A stretch of 64,000 bases of DNA from Paucidesulfovibrio sp036541255 (GTDB lineage: Bacteria; Desulfobacterota; Desulfovibrionia; Desulfovibrionales; Desulfovibrionaceae). Shown here piece after piece: positions 8,130 through 17,494 of the stretch; the first letter of the stretch is position 1; every line of letters starts with the position of its first letter. The translations under genes and the position numbers were made by a program. The notes under the pieces are model-generated. The model searched no databases, was not told where the DNA came from, and was given only the letters and a program-made list of their open reading frames with translations. The stretch covers positions 1 through 64,000 of the forward strand of contig JAZHDD010000063.1 in the NCBI GenBank assembly GCA_036541255.1. Reading direction: 5' to 3'.

Positions 8130-9878
8130 TCAGGGCCTTGTGCAAGGCCGCTCCTGTGGCGAATCTATCGGCTCGCGCAGGGGGTTCTGAGGAACAGTAA
8201 AACTTACCAGCGTGCCTTGCCCCGGGATGCTGCTGATGTTCAGGGAGCAGTCGGGACCGTAAATCTGTTCAAGCCGCTGTGCGCAGTTTCGCACGCCGAT
8301 GCCTTCCCTGCACGATTCCAGCTCGGTTTTTTTCAACAGGGCGTGGACCTTGGCTTCATTCATCCCCTCGCCGTTGTCCTCTACCGCGACATGGAGCATG
8401 TCCTCGTGTTTTTCCGCACGGATGGTAACGAGTGCGCCCCGAATCTTGTTGGTGAAACCGTGCCGGATGCAGTTTTCCACCAGGGGCTGGATGATCAGCG
8501 GCGGAATGGGCCAATTGGCCAGGGAATTGTCGATTTGCCACTCCACGTTGATGCGGTCGCCGAAGCGGGCCTTCTCGATGGTCAGGTAGGAGCGGACCTG
8601 GGCCAACTCGTCGGAAAGGGGAATGAAGCCCCGGCTGGAATCCAGGTTTTTGCGCATGTAGAGCGAAAGGTCGGTCATCAGCTCCTGGGCCTTTTCCGCG
8701 TTGGTCCGGCAAAAGGCGCTGATGGTGTTCAGGGAGTTGAAGAGAAAGTGCGGGTTGATTTGAGCCTGGAGCCTGCGGATTTCCGCGTGGGCAAGCATGT
8801 GTTCCTTGATGCGTAGGTCTTCCAGCTCCAGCTGGGTGGAAAAGAGGTTGCCCAGCCCCTTGCCCAGTTCATAGAGCGTGTTGTTCAGCGGGATGGCCTC
8901 GCTGCCGTAAAATTTGAGTGTGCCCACGATTTGTCCGGCCTTGGTCAGAGGCACGATAATGGCGCTGGTGTGCGGGCAATCTGCCGTGTCGCAGCCGATG
9001 CCGCCTCGATCCGTGATGAAGCGCGTCCGGCCCGTGCGCAAGACCTCCCGGGTGGCTTCGGTCTTGATCGGGGAGGCCGCGAGGTGATGGTCGTCGCCTT
9101 CGCCCACATGCGCCAGAACATTGCGGGTGTCCGTGATGGCCACGGCGGCCAAGCGGACGTTCGCGTAGAGGATCAGGGCGGTCTGTTTCGCGGATTCAAG
9201 GTTCAGGCCGGAGCGCAGGTGGCTCACGGTCATGTTCGCGATGTCCAGGATTTGTTGAGCCTGGAGCGATTCGCGTTTTTCGCGGTCCTGGAAGAAGACG
9301 TTGATGAGTTCCACGAATAATGCCGCGCCCAGGGCGTTGATGATGATCATGGGCGGGGCAATGACTTCCACGAGTTGGAGTGCCTCACTGAAGGGCCGGG
9401 AAAGGGCCAGAACCAGAATCATGTGGAAGGCTTCGCCTACAATGGCCAGGGGTGCAGCGATTTTCCAGGTCATGGCGCGCTGGCCGATGCGGTAGGCAAT
9501 GTATCCGGCCACGGCCCCTTCCAGGAAGGTGGCGAGTCCGCAGGGGATCGCGCTGAAGCCGTGCAGGTCGAAGAGTATCCGGTGCAATCCGGCGATGACG
9601 CCCGCGCCGATGCCTACAAGGGGTCCGCCGACGAGCCCGCCGGTGATCACGGCCATGGCCCGGAGGTTGGCCACGGATTGGAAGACCGAGTTGCCCGTGT
9701 AGGTTCCGATGATGCCGAGGGCTCCGAAAAAAAGCGTCAGGATCAGCGTCCTGTGTTTGTTTTGACGCCGGGCCAGACCGAATTTGCGCACCGGGGCAAA
9801 GGTCAACAGGAGAACCACTGTCCCGGCAAGAAGGCCGAAGCGCTCCGCAAGGATGAGGACGAGTTCGAGCGCTCTCAT
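8130..9878 (-). CDS. LytS-type sensor histidine kinase
   Basis: A 582-residue membrane histidine kinase. Residues 1-190 hold five or six hydrophobic segments with a 5TM-LYT domain (NLRAMAVITGGLVGGPLVG is its hallmark). A GAF domain follows at about 230-345. The HisKA-type box ...QINPHFLFNSLNTI is near residues 373-388, typical of the LytS group, and HATPase_c motifs include EDNGEGMNEA and GIGVRN. Its cognate LytTR regulator is encoded 32 bases upstream, and cstA lies downstream. By analogy with BtsS and YpdA it probably senses an extracellular carboxylate such as pyruvate. The 171-base gap before cstA suggests that cstA has its own promoter. Confidence 0.93.
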   Translation of the reverse strand: MRALELVLILAERFGLLAGTVVLLLTFAPVRKFGLARRQNKHRTLILTLFFGALGIIGTYTGNSVFQSVANLRAMAVITGGLVGGPLVGIGAGVIAGLHRILFDLHGFSAIPCGLATFLEGAVAGYIAYRIGQRAMTWKIAAPLAIVGEAFHMILVLALSRPFSEALQLVEVIAPPMIIINALGAALFVELINVFFQDREKRESLQAQQILDIANMTVSHLRSGLNLESAKQTALILYANVRLAAVAITDTRNVLAHVGEGDDHHLAASPIKTEATREVLRTGRTRFITDRGGIGCDTADCPHTSAIIVPLTKAGQIVGTLKFYGSEAIPLNNTLYELGKGLGNLFSTQLELEDLRIKEHMLAHAEIRRLQAQINPHFLFNSLNTISAFCRTNAEKAQELMTDLSLYMRKNLDSSRGFIPLSDELAQVRSYLTIEKARFGDRINVEWQIDNSLANWPIPPLIIQPLVENCIRHGFTNKIRGALVTIRAEKHEDMLHVAVEDNGEGMNEAKVHALLKKTELESCREGIGVRNCAQRLEQIYGPDCSLNISSIPGQGTLVSFTVPQNPLREPIDSPQERPCTRP

Positions 9879-9910
9879 GGAAGGATTGGCCTCTTGTTTT
9901 TTTGCACGGC

Positions 9911-10696
9911 TCAGATTCCGAGAATGGTTTTGAAGTCCTTGACCCGGCTTTTGCTGAGCACGATTTCAACGGCTTCGCGGTGACGCAGGGTGATGACGTA
10001 TTTGCCGTTGAGCCAGGGAGAATAGCCGCGCACATAGTCGAGGTTGATCAGTTCGGAGCGGTTTACGCGGAAGAAGGTGGTGCCGGAAAGGCGTTCTTCG
10101 ATTTTCTCAAGTGTGGTTTCGCTCGGGCAGCAAAAGGCGTTGTCCGGGGTGTGCACCACCACGCGGCGATCCTGGCAGCTGAAATAGAGAATTTCGTCCG
10201 GGGTCAGCAGGAGGTTGCGGCCTGCGTCTTCGGCTTGGATGCGCACGATGCCCGGACCAAGGCCCATCTTGGTGAGCAGCGTTTCAAGGCTCTTGGCCGG
10301 CGTTTCTTGAAGTGGTTTTTCAAGCAGCGTACGCACCCGCTCCAGGGTCTTGTCGAGTCGTTGCACCGAGATGGGTTTGAGCAGGTAGTCCACGGTGTTT
10401 TCCTCGAAGGCGCGGATTGCGTGTTCGTTGAAGGCCGTTGCAAAAACCACGAGCGGGGGATGTGGCATGGTCACGAGGTCTTTGAGAACCTGAAAACCAT
10501 TCTTGCCGGGCATTTCAATGTCCAGGAAGACAAGTGCGGGCTGTTCACGAAAGATGATTTCCGGGGCATCCGGTCCGGAGTCCACGGCGGCGACGATGTC
10601 CACGTCTTCAAATTTGGAGAGCAGGTATTCCAGTTGGCCGAGGGCGGGCGGCTCGTCGTCAACAATGACGGTGCGTATGCGTCTGGCGTCCGGCAT
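9911..10696 (-). CDS. LytTR-family response regulator
   Basis: A 261-residue two-domain regulator. The receiver domain (residues 8-125) has acidic residues in VDDE (13-15), the phospho-acceptor D59 in FLDIEMP, T87 and K107 in LLKPIS. The C-terminal LytTR DNA-binding domain spans about 155-261, with the typical FFRVNRSELINLDYV core written here as FFRVNRSE and LINLDYV. It is the first gene of the regulator-kinase-cstA group. Phosphorylation by the downstream LytS kinase should drive binding to paired sites, and cstA is the evident target. Confidence 0.93.
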   Translation of the reverse strand: MPDARRIRTVIVDDEPPALGQLEYLLSKFEDVDIVAAVDSGPDAPEIIFREQPALVFLDIEMPGKNGFQVLKDLVTMPHPPLVVFATAFNEHAIRAFEENTVDYLLKPISVQRLDKTLERVRTLLEKPLQETPAKSLETLLTKMGLGPGIVRIQAEDAGRNLLLTPDEILYFSCQDRRVVVHTPDNAFCCPSETTLEKIEERLSGTTFFRVNRSELINLDYVRGYSPWLNGKYVITLRHREAVEIVLSKSRVKDFKTILGI

Positions 10697-10872
10697 GGTT
10701 TGCTCGTTTCAGAAAGGTTGGCCGATGGGGAAAGAAACGTAAGAGGGGGCGGCGGGCTTGTCAAGGATGGAAAGCGGCTCGTTGCAGTGCCTGCCGGGTC
10801 TGCCGAGCGCAAAGGCTTAACACGGAAGTGGGGCCGTTTTTCCGGTCGGCAAGAGGGGGAAACCCTAGGCGG

Positions 10873-11208
10873 CTATTTTTCCGGCTTGAGCCGAATAGCG
10901 GTACCGTAACAGGAATAGTACTTTTCGCCGTCCGGGTGAAAGGCCACGCTTTCCCTATAGCCTACGACCGCGTCCGCATTCACGTCGATGGCTTGGGCAA
11001 TCAGGCCGTAAAAGGCGTTGTCCGAGACGTAGGAACGGCAGACGATCACTCCGAAAGTCCCCTGCACCTGGCGGTTGGGCATTTCATCCGTGGTCACGAT
11101 CTTGATGCGTCCGGCAAGATAGTGGGCGCGGGCCGCTGCTGCGCGGGGGTCCTGGCGGTCGTCCTGAAGCCGGGTCGTTTTCTTGGGCGCTCCGAAGATG
11201 AGGGGCAT
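10873..11208 (-). CDS. YbjQ/UPF0145-like small protein
   Basis: A 111-residue cytoplasmic protein of unknown role. The middle and C-terminal part (IVTTDEMPNRQV, GTFGVIVCRSYV, NADAVVGYRES) follows the pattern of the YbjQ/UPF0145 heavy-metal-binding-like fold, in which a short strand region leads into a conserved ADAV-VG motif. The N-terminal 30 residues are charged and not family-typical. It lies downstream of the M16 peptidase on the same strand with an 88-base gap containing a GC-rich hairpin, so cotranscription is uncertain. The family match is by eye and only moderately sure. Confidence 0.55.
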   Translation of the reverse strand: MPLIFGAPKKTTRLQDDRQDPRAAAARAHYLAGRIKIVTTDEMPNRQVQGTFGVIVCRSYVSDNAFYGLIAQAIDVNADAVVGYRESVAFHPDGEKYYSCYGTAIRLKPEK

Positions 11209-11258
11209 CTGTCTCTCCTGCCGTTACGTTGGGTTACGGCGTTGTAGCGCATGCAAGG

Positions 11259-11278
11259 CGGGGGGCGCAAGCCCCCCG
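11259..11278. terminator. GC-rich hairpin after M16 peptidase gene
   Basis: An 8-bp G/C stem (11259-11266 with 11271-11278) with a GCAA tetraloop sits 18 bases beyond the end of the minus-strand peptidase gene. It lacks a T tract, so it may be a weak terminator or mRNA-stabilising hairpin. Confidence 0.4.
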
Positions 11279-11296
11279 GTCGCATTGATCGGTTTG

Positions 11297-13972
11297 TCAG
11301 GGCAGGACTTTTACGGTGTAACCCTGCTTCCAAATCAGATATTCACGGGCCAGTTTTTGAATATCCTCGGGAGTGAGGGTCTTGGCCCGGTCGATGAGTT
11401 TCTTTTCCATATCCCTTTCCAGGCCCTGCACGAGCAGATTGGCGGCTTGCCTGCTGCGGGAAAGCAAGGTCTGATGATCCTGGTAGTATTCGCCGTTGAT
11501 GACGTTCCAGGCGCGTTCCAACTCCATGCCGGGCAGCGGAGCCTCGCGGAGCATGGCCACGGTCTTTTCGAAGCCAGCTTCGGCCTGCTCCACCTTGTCG
11601 GGGTCGGTGCCGATATAGAAAGCCATGAAGCCGGCCTTGGGTGCCTGCCAGAGCAGGGAGGTGACCGTGTAGCCCAGGCCCTGCTTGTCGCGCAGGTCAC
11701 GGAAAAGCAGACCGCTTTGGCCGGAAAGCGCTGCACGGAGCAGTGTCAGTCCTGCGCTGGCTTCCAGGTCTTCGGTGCCAGGCACCGGGAACACCGTTAG
11801 CAGATGGGCCTGATTGCGGTCCGGGAGCTGAAGATCCAGGGTCTTGTCCGTGGACCATTGCGGTGCGACATACGCGTAGTCGTCGCCGGGCTTGGTCAGT
11901 TCCGTGGCCAGTCGGGCGGCGAATCCTTGGATCTGTTCCGGGTCGAACGTGCCGCAGACCGCGAGGACAAAGGGACGCTCGGACTGGCGTTGCCAGAATT
12001 CCTTGACCGCGTCCGGGCTGAAGGACGCGACTTCGGCAGTGCGTCCGGCATGAAAGTAAGAGTACGGGCCGCTTTGGAACAGGAAGGGGAAGATGCGTCG
12101 GAAAGCCAGCCCCAGGGGTTTGTCTTCGCGCAACTTGATGCTGGCGACCTGATCCTGTTTGGCGCGGTCGATTTCTTTCACGGGCCAAGTGGGGCCGGTG
12201 AGCATGTCCTCGAACAGGGGCAGCACGTCGTCGGCGAACCATGCAGGGTACTTGGCGTTGAAGGCGAAGGTGTCGCGTCCGGCCATGGCCGAGGCGCTGG
12301 CCGCGCGGTCCGAGAGGAAGTCCTCTATCTGGGTGGCGGTCATGCTGGCCGTGCCGCGTGTCAGTGCATTGGCCGAGAGCACGGCCAAGCCCTGCTGTTC
12401 CCGGGTCAGTTCGCCGTCGCCGCCGGGCCAGTAGATGGAAAGCGCCGTGTAGGGCAGGGTATGATCGGGCAGGAGCACCAGGGTGCTGCCGCCGGGCAGG
12501 GACACTTCCGTGACATTGCCTTCTTTTGCGGTCGTCTTGGTTTCGCTTTTGTCTGTGGGCGTTTTCCAGTGCTGCTCCACGGACTGTTTCAGAGCCGACG
12601 CGTCGGCTGTGGCGTCTTCCGGCACAAGCAGCACGCCGGAAAGCCGGTCAGGGCGCAGATATTCACGCATCAGCGCTGTCAGCTCGGAGCGGTCCACTCG
12701 CGACAGCTCGTACAGGTAATTGGCTTCGGCATTCTGTCCGCCATAGAAGAACTGGAAGGATCCGAGTTTGGAGGCCAGACCGGACAAGGTTTCCTTGGCC
12801 AGGAACAGCGAGTCCGCCAGATTCAGCTTGGCGCGTTCCAGTTCCTGGTCGCCGAAGTCCGTGGCCGAAAGGCCATCAAGTGTTTGCAGCAGTTCGGCCC
12901 AGAAGGCGTCGAGGTTGGCCTGGTCCAGGGTGGCGGAAACGTAGAACATGCCCACCCGGTCCAGGGTCAGCGCATAAGTGGAGATGTCGTCCACGAGACG
13001 TTTGTCGTATTTGAATTTGCGGTAGAGCAGCGAGGTGTCGTCGCCGCCCAGCAGCTGCCCCAGCACTTCTAGGCCCGTGGCCTTGGCCGAACCGAGATCC
13101 GGGATGGGAAAAGCCAGCCCGAGATAGACCTTGTTCCATTTGCCGGGGATCACGGTCAGCTGCGGTTCGGTTTGGACGGGCAGGGTGATCGGGTTTGTGG
13201 GCTCCACTCCACGAGTGTTGGCATAGCCGCCGTACGTAGCGCGTATCTCTTTGAGCACGTTCGCCGCGTCGATCTTGCCCGTGACCACCAGCAGCATGGA
13301 TTGGGGCTGGTAGAGCCGGGCAATGTAATCTTTGATGTCCCGCGCCTGGAGACCGGAAACCGTTTCCCGGTAACCGATAATGGGCCATTGGTAGCTTGTG
13401 CCGGTCCAGACCATGGATTGCAGGGTCTTGAAGAGCTTGGAGCCGGGTGTGTCTTCGCCGCGTTCCAGTTCGGAAAGCACGACTTCCTTTTCCGGAGCGA
13501 GTTCCGCCGGGTCGATGTTGGCGTGAAAGGACATGTCGCGCACGGTTTCCAGGCCGAGTTTCCATTCCTCATCCGGTACTTCCACGTAATAGACCGTGTA
13601 GTCCCAACTGGTTCCGGCGTTGAGGCTGCCGCCCACGGACTCGATCACCCGCGCTGTTTCGCCAGGGGCCCGGCCGGCAGAGCCTTTGAAGACCATGTGT
13701 TCCAACAGGTGGCTGATACCTGCCTGGGCCGGGTCCTCGTAGGCGGAACCTGCATGGACGTAGAGGCGTACGTTGACCAGGGGGAAGCGGTCATCCTCTT
13801 TGATGAGCACGGTGAGGCCGTTTTCCAGACGGGTGACGAGAGGGGCTTCCGCTTGCGACAGCGCCTGGGCGAAGTTGTTGCCGGTGGCGGCTGGGACATC
13901 CTTGTGCAGGGGTTTTCCGGCGCAGGATACGGTCATGAGCAGCAGCCCGAAAAGTAGAAAATGACGGAACAT
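11297..13972 (-). CDS. M16-family zinc peptidase, lipoprotein
   Basis: An 891-residue two-half M16 (insulinase/pitrilysin) metallopeptidase. The N-terminus is a lipoprotein signal with lipobox MTVSC, cysteine near residue 17, so the enzyme is probably anchored facing the periplasm. The inverted zinc motif HxxEH reads HLLEHMVF near residue 88, with the downstream acidic ligand region ELERGED about 75 residues later. The second half lacks the zinc motif but keeps the LLFRDLRDKQGLGY segment whose Arg and Tyr complete the active site in this family. Length fits the fused bacterial form. It stands alone, divergent from frdC, and probably degrades peptides in the envelope. Confidence 0.9.
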   Translation of the reverse strand: MFRHFLLFGLLLMTVSCAGKPLHKDVPAATGNNFAQALSQAEAPLVTRLENGLTVLIKEDDRFPLVNVRLYVHAGSAYEDPAQAGISHLLEHMVFKGSAGRAPGETARVIESVGGSLNAGTSWDYTVYYVEVPDEEWKLGLETVRDMSFHANIDPAELAPEKEVVLSELERGEDTPGSKLFKTLQSMVWTGTSYQWPIIGYRETVSGLQARDIKDYIARLYQPQSMLLVVTGKIDAANVLKEIRATYGGYANTRGVEPTNPITLPVQTEPQLTVIPGKWNKVYLGLAFPIPDLGSAKATGLEVLGQLLGGDDTSLLYRKFKYDKRLVDDISTYALTLDRVGMFYVSATLDQANLDAFWAELLQTLDGLSATDFGDQELERAKLNLADSLFLAKETLSGLASKLGSFQFFYGGQNAEANYLYELSRVDRSELTALMREYLRPDRLSGVLLVPEDATADASALKQSVEQHWKTPTDKSETKTTAKEGNVTEVSLPGGSTLVLLPDHTLPYTALSIYWPGGDGELTREQQGLAVLSANALTRGTASMTATQIEDFLSDRAASASAMAGRDTFAFNAKYPAWFADDVLPLFEDMLTGPTWPVKEIDRAKQDQVASIKLREDKPLGLAFRRIFPFLFQSGPYSYFHAGRTAEVASFSPDAVKEFWQRQSERPFVLAVCGTFDPEQIQGFAARLATELTKPGDDYAYVAPQWSTDKTLDLQLPDRNQAHLLTVFPVPGTEDLEASAGLTLLRAALSGQSGLLFRDLRDKQGLGYTVTSLLWQAPKAGFMAFYIGTDPDKVEQAEAGFEKTVAMLREAPLPGMELERAWNVINGEYYQDHQTLLSRSRQAANLLVQGLERDMEKKLIDRAKTLTPEDIQKLAREYLIWKQGYTVKVLP

Positions 13973-14174
13973 GAGTTGCGCACTCCTTTTTCTCCCATAG
14001 ATAAGCCGTGGTTTTCCATTGTCGAGGGGATGTAAGCGGCGGGTGAAGCGCCTGTCAAGCCGTATGGGACAATGGTTTTCTCGTTGTGCATGTTGACAAA
14101 AACTTCACAAGGGGACAAGTAGTGTGTTCCGCTTGTAGGCAGAATTGAGACTACTTTTTTCACCTTCGGAGGGA

Positions 14175-14834
14175 ATGATGACTGTTGAAACCAGCATCCT
14201 CGCTGGCAGGCCATCGAAGTGGGACGGCGCACTGGACTGGTGCCAGATGCTGTCCGGCGCGAGCCTGATCCTTTTCATGTGGGCGCACATGATGTTGGTG
14301 GCGAGTGTACTCATCGGTCCGGGCGTCATGAACGCCATTGCCGAATTTTTCGAGAGCACTGGCATGGCGCAGGTGGGCGGCCCGCTCATTTTCCTGCTTT
14401 TTTTCGTACATTTTCTGCTCGCGGCGCGAAAGGTTCCCTTCCGTTTTGAGGGCATGAAGACAATCTTCGAGCATGCCAGACTGGTACGGCATCGCGACAC
14501 CTGGCTCTGGCTCGTGCAAGTCGTCTCGGCCATGATCATTTTGATCATGGGTTCCATTCACATGTGGGTGGTGCTTACGGATCTGCCCATCACGGCGGCC
14601 AAATCCGCAGCCCGTATTCAAGGGGGCTTCTGGACCGGTTTTTATCTGCTGCTGCTGCCCATGGTGGAGTTGCATGTCGGGGTCGGTTTCTACCGTATCG
14701 CCGTGAAGTGGGGTTTCGTCAAGGCCGACGGCCGCGACAAGCTGCACCGGGGCGAGAATATCCTGACTTTGATTTTCATCTGTATCGGACTGGCGACCCT
14801 GATCCGGTTCTGGTTCATCAACGCTCAGGTCTAG
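14175..14834 (+). CDS. frdC: Fumarate reductase cytochrome b subunit
   Basis: A 219-residue di-heme membrane anchor that takes electrons from menaquinol (or gives them in the succinate-oxidising direction). Five membrane helices are seen. Histidines suited to binding two hemes are in FMWAHMM (H38), FFVHFLL, GSIHMW and ELHVGVGFYR, the pattern of the Wolinella-type enzyme. The ATG at 14175 is preceded by CGGAGGG; the next codon is also ATG. A TTGACA (14093-14098) and an imperfect TTGT/ACAA palindrome (14084-14099) lie upstream and may mark the promoter region, but no convincing -10 was found. It leads the frdCAB-fumarase operon. Confidence 0.93.
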   Translation: MMTVETSILAGRPSKWDGALDWCQMLSGASLILFMWAHMMLVASVLIGPGVMNAIAEFFESTGMAQVGGPLIFLLFFVHFLLAARKVPFRFEGMKTIFEHARLVRHRDTWLWLVQVVSAMIILIMGSIHMWVVLTDLPITAAKSAARIQGGFWTGFYLLLLPMVELHVGVGFYRIAVKWGFVKADGRDKLHRGENILTLIFICIGLATLIRFWFINAQV

Positions 14835-14843
14835 GGGGACGCC

Positions 14844-16730
14844 ATGCAGACCATCTACACTGACGTTCTTGTGATCGGCGCGGGACTGGCCGGAGAACGC
14901 GCGGCCATTGAGGCCGGGCAGGCAGGTCTTTCCGCCATCTGTCTCAGTCTTGTGCCGGCCCGGCGTTCCCATTCCTCGGCCGCTCAGGGCGGCATGCAGG
15001 CTGCTCTCGGCAATTCGGCCATGGGCGAGGGGGACAATCCCGATGTGCATTTCGCCGACACGGTCAAGGGCTCGGACTGGGGCTGCGACCAGGAAGTTGC
15101 ACGTCTTTTCGCGGACAGCGCGCCCATTGAGATGCGGCGGTTGGCCCATTGGGGTGTGCCCTGGAATCGCGTCGTTCCCGGAAAATCAAAATACTTCAAG
15201 GGCGGCAAGGAGTTCGAGAAGGTCGAGAAGGACGAAAACAGGGGCCTGATCACGGCCCGCGCCTTTGGCGGCACTGCCAAGTGGCGTACCTGCTACGTTT
15301 CGGACGGCACCGGCCACTCCGTGCTCTTCACCGTGGACAACCGCTGCGCCCAATTGGGAGTCGAGGTCCACGACAAGACCGAAGCCATTGCCCTGATCCA
15401 TGACGGCGCGGTCTGTTACGGCGCGGTTGTGCGCTGCCTCAAGACCGGCGAGTTGCGCGTGTATCTGGCCAAGGCAACTATGATTGCCACGGGCGGCTTC
15501 GGGCGCATCTATCCGAACACGACCAATGCCGTGGTCTGCGACGGCGGCGGCCATGTCGCGGCCATCGATACCGGCGTGGTGCCCATGGGCAATATGGAGG
15601 CCGTGCAGTTCCATCCCACCGGCATCGTGCCCACGGACATTCTGGTCACGGAGGGCTGTCGCGGCGACGGCGGCACCCTGCTGGACGTGAACGAAGAACG
15701 TTTCATGCACATCTATGAGCCGGAAAAGGCCGAGTTGGCCTCCCGAGACGTGGTCTCCCGCTGGATGACCCACCATATCCGCGAGGGCAAGGGCGTTAAG
15801 AGCCCGTATGGCGACCACCTCTGGCTGGACATCCGGCATCTGGGCGAAAAGCACATCACGGGCAAGCTGCGCGAGGTCTACGAGATCTGTACCAGCTTCC
15901 TGGGAGTGGATCCCATCCATCAGCTTATTCCCGTGCGGCCTACACAGCATTATTCCATGGGTGGCGTGCGCACCAACAAGGACGGCGCTGCTTACGGTCT
16001 TCAGGGCCTGTTCTCCGCGGGCGAGGCCGCCTGCTGGGACATGCACGGTTTCAACCGGCTGGGCGGCAACTCTCTGGCCGAAACTGTCGTGGCGGGCGGC
16101 ATTGTCGGCCGCAAGATCGTTGAATACGTGAAGGGAGCGGAAGTCTCCTTTAATTCCGCTGTGATCGATGACGCTGTCGCACGGCAGAAACAGCGGATCA
16201 GCGATCTGACTTCGAGCGCCAAGGGACGGGAGAACGTCTACAAGGTGCGTGCGGCCATGCAGGATTCCCTGAACCGAGGCGCCAACATCTTCCGCAACGA
16301 CGCCGATCTCAAGGCGTGTGTGGCCGAATTGCAGGATGTCCTGAGCCGGGCCCGCAAGGTGGGGTTGGCTTCGGATGGTCAAGGGGCCAACCCGGAGCTG
16401 GCCGCGGCCCTGAAAATAGAAGGGCAGGTCAAGATGGCCCTGATGGTGGCCTATGGCGCGTTGCAACGTACCGAGTCGCGCGGTTCGCACAACCGCGAGG
16501 ACTTCACCGCCCGCAACGACCGCGACTGGCTGAAGCGAACCCTGGCGTACTGGAAGAAACCCGAGGACGATCTGCCGACCCTGGACTACGAGCCGTTCTC
16601 CCACGTCTTTGAAATTCCGCCGGGATACCGGGGCTATGGCAAGATGGACATCATCCCCATGGAAGGCCAGGAACAGGCGGCAGGCGAACAGCCCGCAGCC
16701 GACAAGAGTGACGAGAAGGGGGACAAGTAA
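14844..16730 (+). CDS. frdA: Fumarate reductase flavoprotein subunit
   Basis: A 628-residue catalytic subunit with covalently bound FAD. The dinucleotide fold GAGLAGERAAIEAG is at residues 12-25. The flavin-linking histidine is in RSHSSAAQGG (about residues 41-50). Substrate residues are seen in the FHPTGIVPTDILVTEGCRGD block (HPTG and EGCRGDGG), in SRDVVSRWM and in RPTQHYSMGGVRTN. The C-terminus has a hydrophilic tail (about 610-628). It acts on the cytoplasmic face with FrdB and FrdC. The gene starts 9 bases after frdC, and its stop abuts the frdB start. Confidence 0.96.
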   Translation: MQTIYTDVLVIGAGLAGERAAIEAGQAGLSAICLSLVPARRSHSSAAQGGMQAALGNSAMGEGDNPDVHFADTVKGSDWGCDQEVARLFADSAPIEMRRLAHWGVPWNRVVPGKSKYFKGGKEFEKVEKDENRGLITARAFGGTAKWRTCYVSDGTGHSVLFTVDNRCAQLGVEVHDKTEAIALIHDGAVCYGAVVRCLKTGELRVYLAKATMIATGGFGRIYPNTTNAVVCDGGGHVAAIDTGVVPMGNMEAVQFHPTGIVPTDILVTEGCRGDGGTLLDVNEERFMHIYEPEKAELASRDVVSRWMTHHIREGKGVKSPYGDHLWLDIRHLGEKHITGKLREVYEICTSFLGVDPIHQLIPVRPTQHYSMGGVRTNKDGAAYGLQGLFSAGEAACWDMHGFNRLGGNSLAETVVAGGIVGRKIVEYVKGAEVSFNSAVIDDAVARQKQRISDLTSSAKGRENVYKVRAAMQDSLNRGANIFRNDADLKACVAELQDVLSRARKVGLASDGQGANPELAAALKIEGQVKMALMVAYGALQRTESRGSHNREDFTARNDRDWLKRTLAYWKKPEDDLPTLDYEPFSHVFEIPPGYRGYGKMDIIPMEGQEQAAGEQPAADKSDEKGDK

Positions 16731-17477
16731 ATGGCCCGGCTCCTGAAATTCAATATCTTCCGCTATAATCCGCAAAATCCGGCCTCGTCCCCACATATGG
16801 ACGAATTCGTGCTTGAAGAAACGGATTCCATGACTCTGTTCATTTGCCTGAACCGTATCCGCGAGGAGCAGGACCCGTCGTTGCAGTTCGATTTCTGTTG
16901 CCGGGCGGGCATCTGCGGTTCCTGCGGCATGGTCATCAATGGCCGCCCCGGATTGGCCTGCCATACCAAGACCAAGGATTTGCCGAGCGAGATCACGCTG
17001 TTGCCCTTGCCGGTCTTCCGGCTGGTGGGCGACCTTTCCGTGGACACGGGGTCCTGGTTCCGGGAGATGTACGACAAGGTCGAGTCCTGGATTCACACCA
17101 GCAAGGAGTTCGATCCCAAGGCCGAGGAAGAACGCATGGAAAACGATGTGGCCGAGGCCATCTACGAGCTGGATCGCTGCGTGGAATGCGGCTGCTGCGT
17201 TTCCGCCTGCGGTACGGCGCGTATGCGCGACGACTTCCTGGGCGCTGTGGCGCTGAACAGAGTGGCCCGTTTTGTGATCGACCCGCGCGATCAGCGCACC
17301 GAGCGCGACTATTACGAGATTATCGGCAATGACAACGGCATCTTCGGCTGCATGGGCCTTTTGGCCTGCGAGGATGTCTGCCCCAAGCACTTGCCGTTGC
17401 AGAATCAATTGGCGTTCCTGCGCCGCAAGATGGGTATCACCGCCATCAAGAGCCTGTTCAGCTGCGGCTGCAAATAG
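16731..17477 (+). CDS. frdB: Fumarate reductase iron-sulfur subunit
   Basis: A 248-residue electron-transfer subunit with three clusters. The [2Fe-2S] ligands are in CCRAGICGSCGMVINGRPGL followed by AC, near residues 57-80. The [4Fe-4S] motif CVECGCCVSACG is near residues 151-162, and the [3Fe-4S] motif CMGLLACEDVCPKHLP near residues 206-221. The start codon follows the frdA stop with no gap, so translation is probably coupled. Together with frdA and frdC it allows fumarate respiration or succinate oxidation, depending on growth conditions. Confidence 0.96.
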   Translation: MARLLKFNIFRYNPQNPASSPHMDEFVLEETDSMTLFICLNRIREEQDPSLQFDFCCRAGICGSCGMVINGRPGLACHTKTKDLPSEITLLPLPVFRLVGDLSVDTGSWFREMYDKVESWIHTSKEFDPKAEEERMENDVAEAIYELDRCVECGCCVSACGTARMRDDFLGAVALNRVARFVIDPRDQRTERDYYEIIGNDNGIFGCMGLLACEDVCPKHLPLQNQLAFLRRKMGITAIKSLFSCGCK

Positions 17478-17494
17478 GCGAACAGGAGTAGAAC

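Noticed and set aside
15186..17408. 740-codon minus-strand frame opposite frdA and frdB
   Set aside because: Antisense to genes with complete cofactor motifs; composition is not protein-like.
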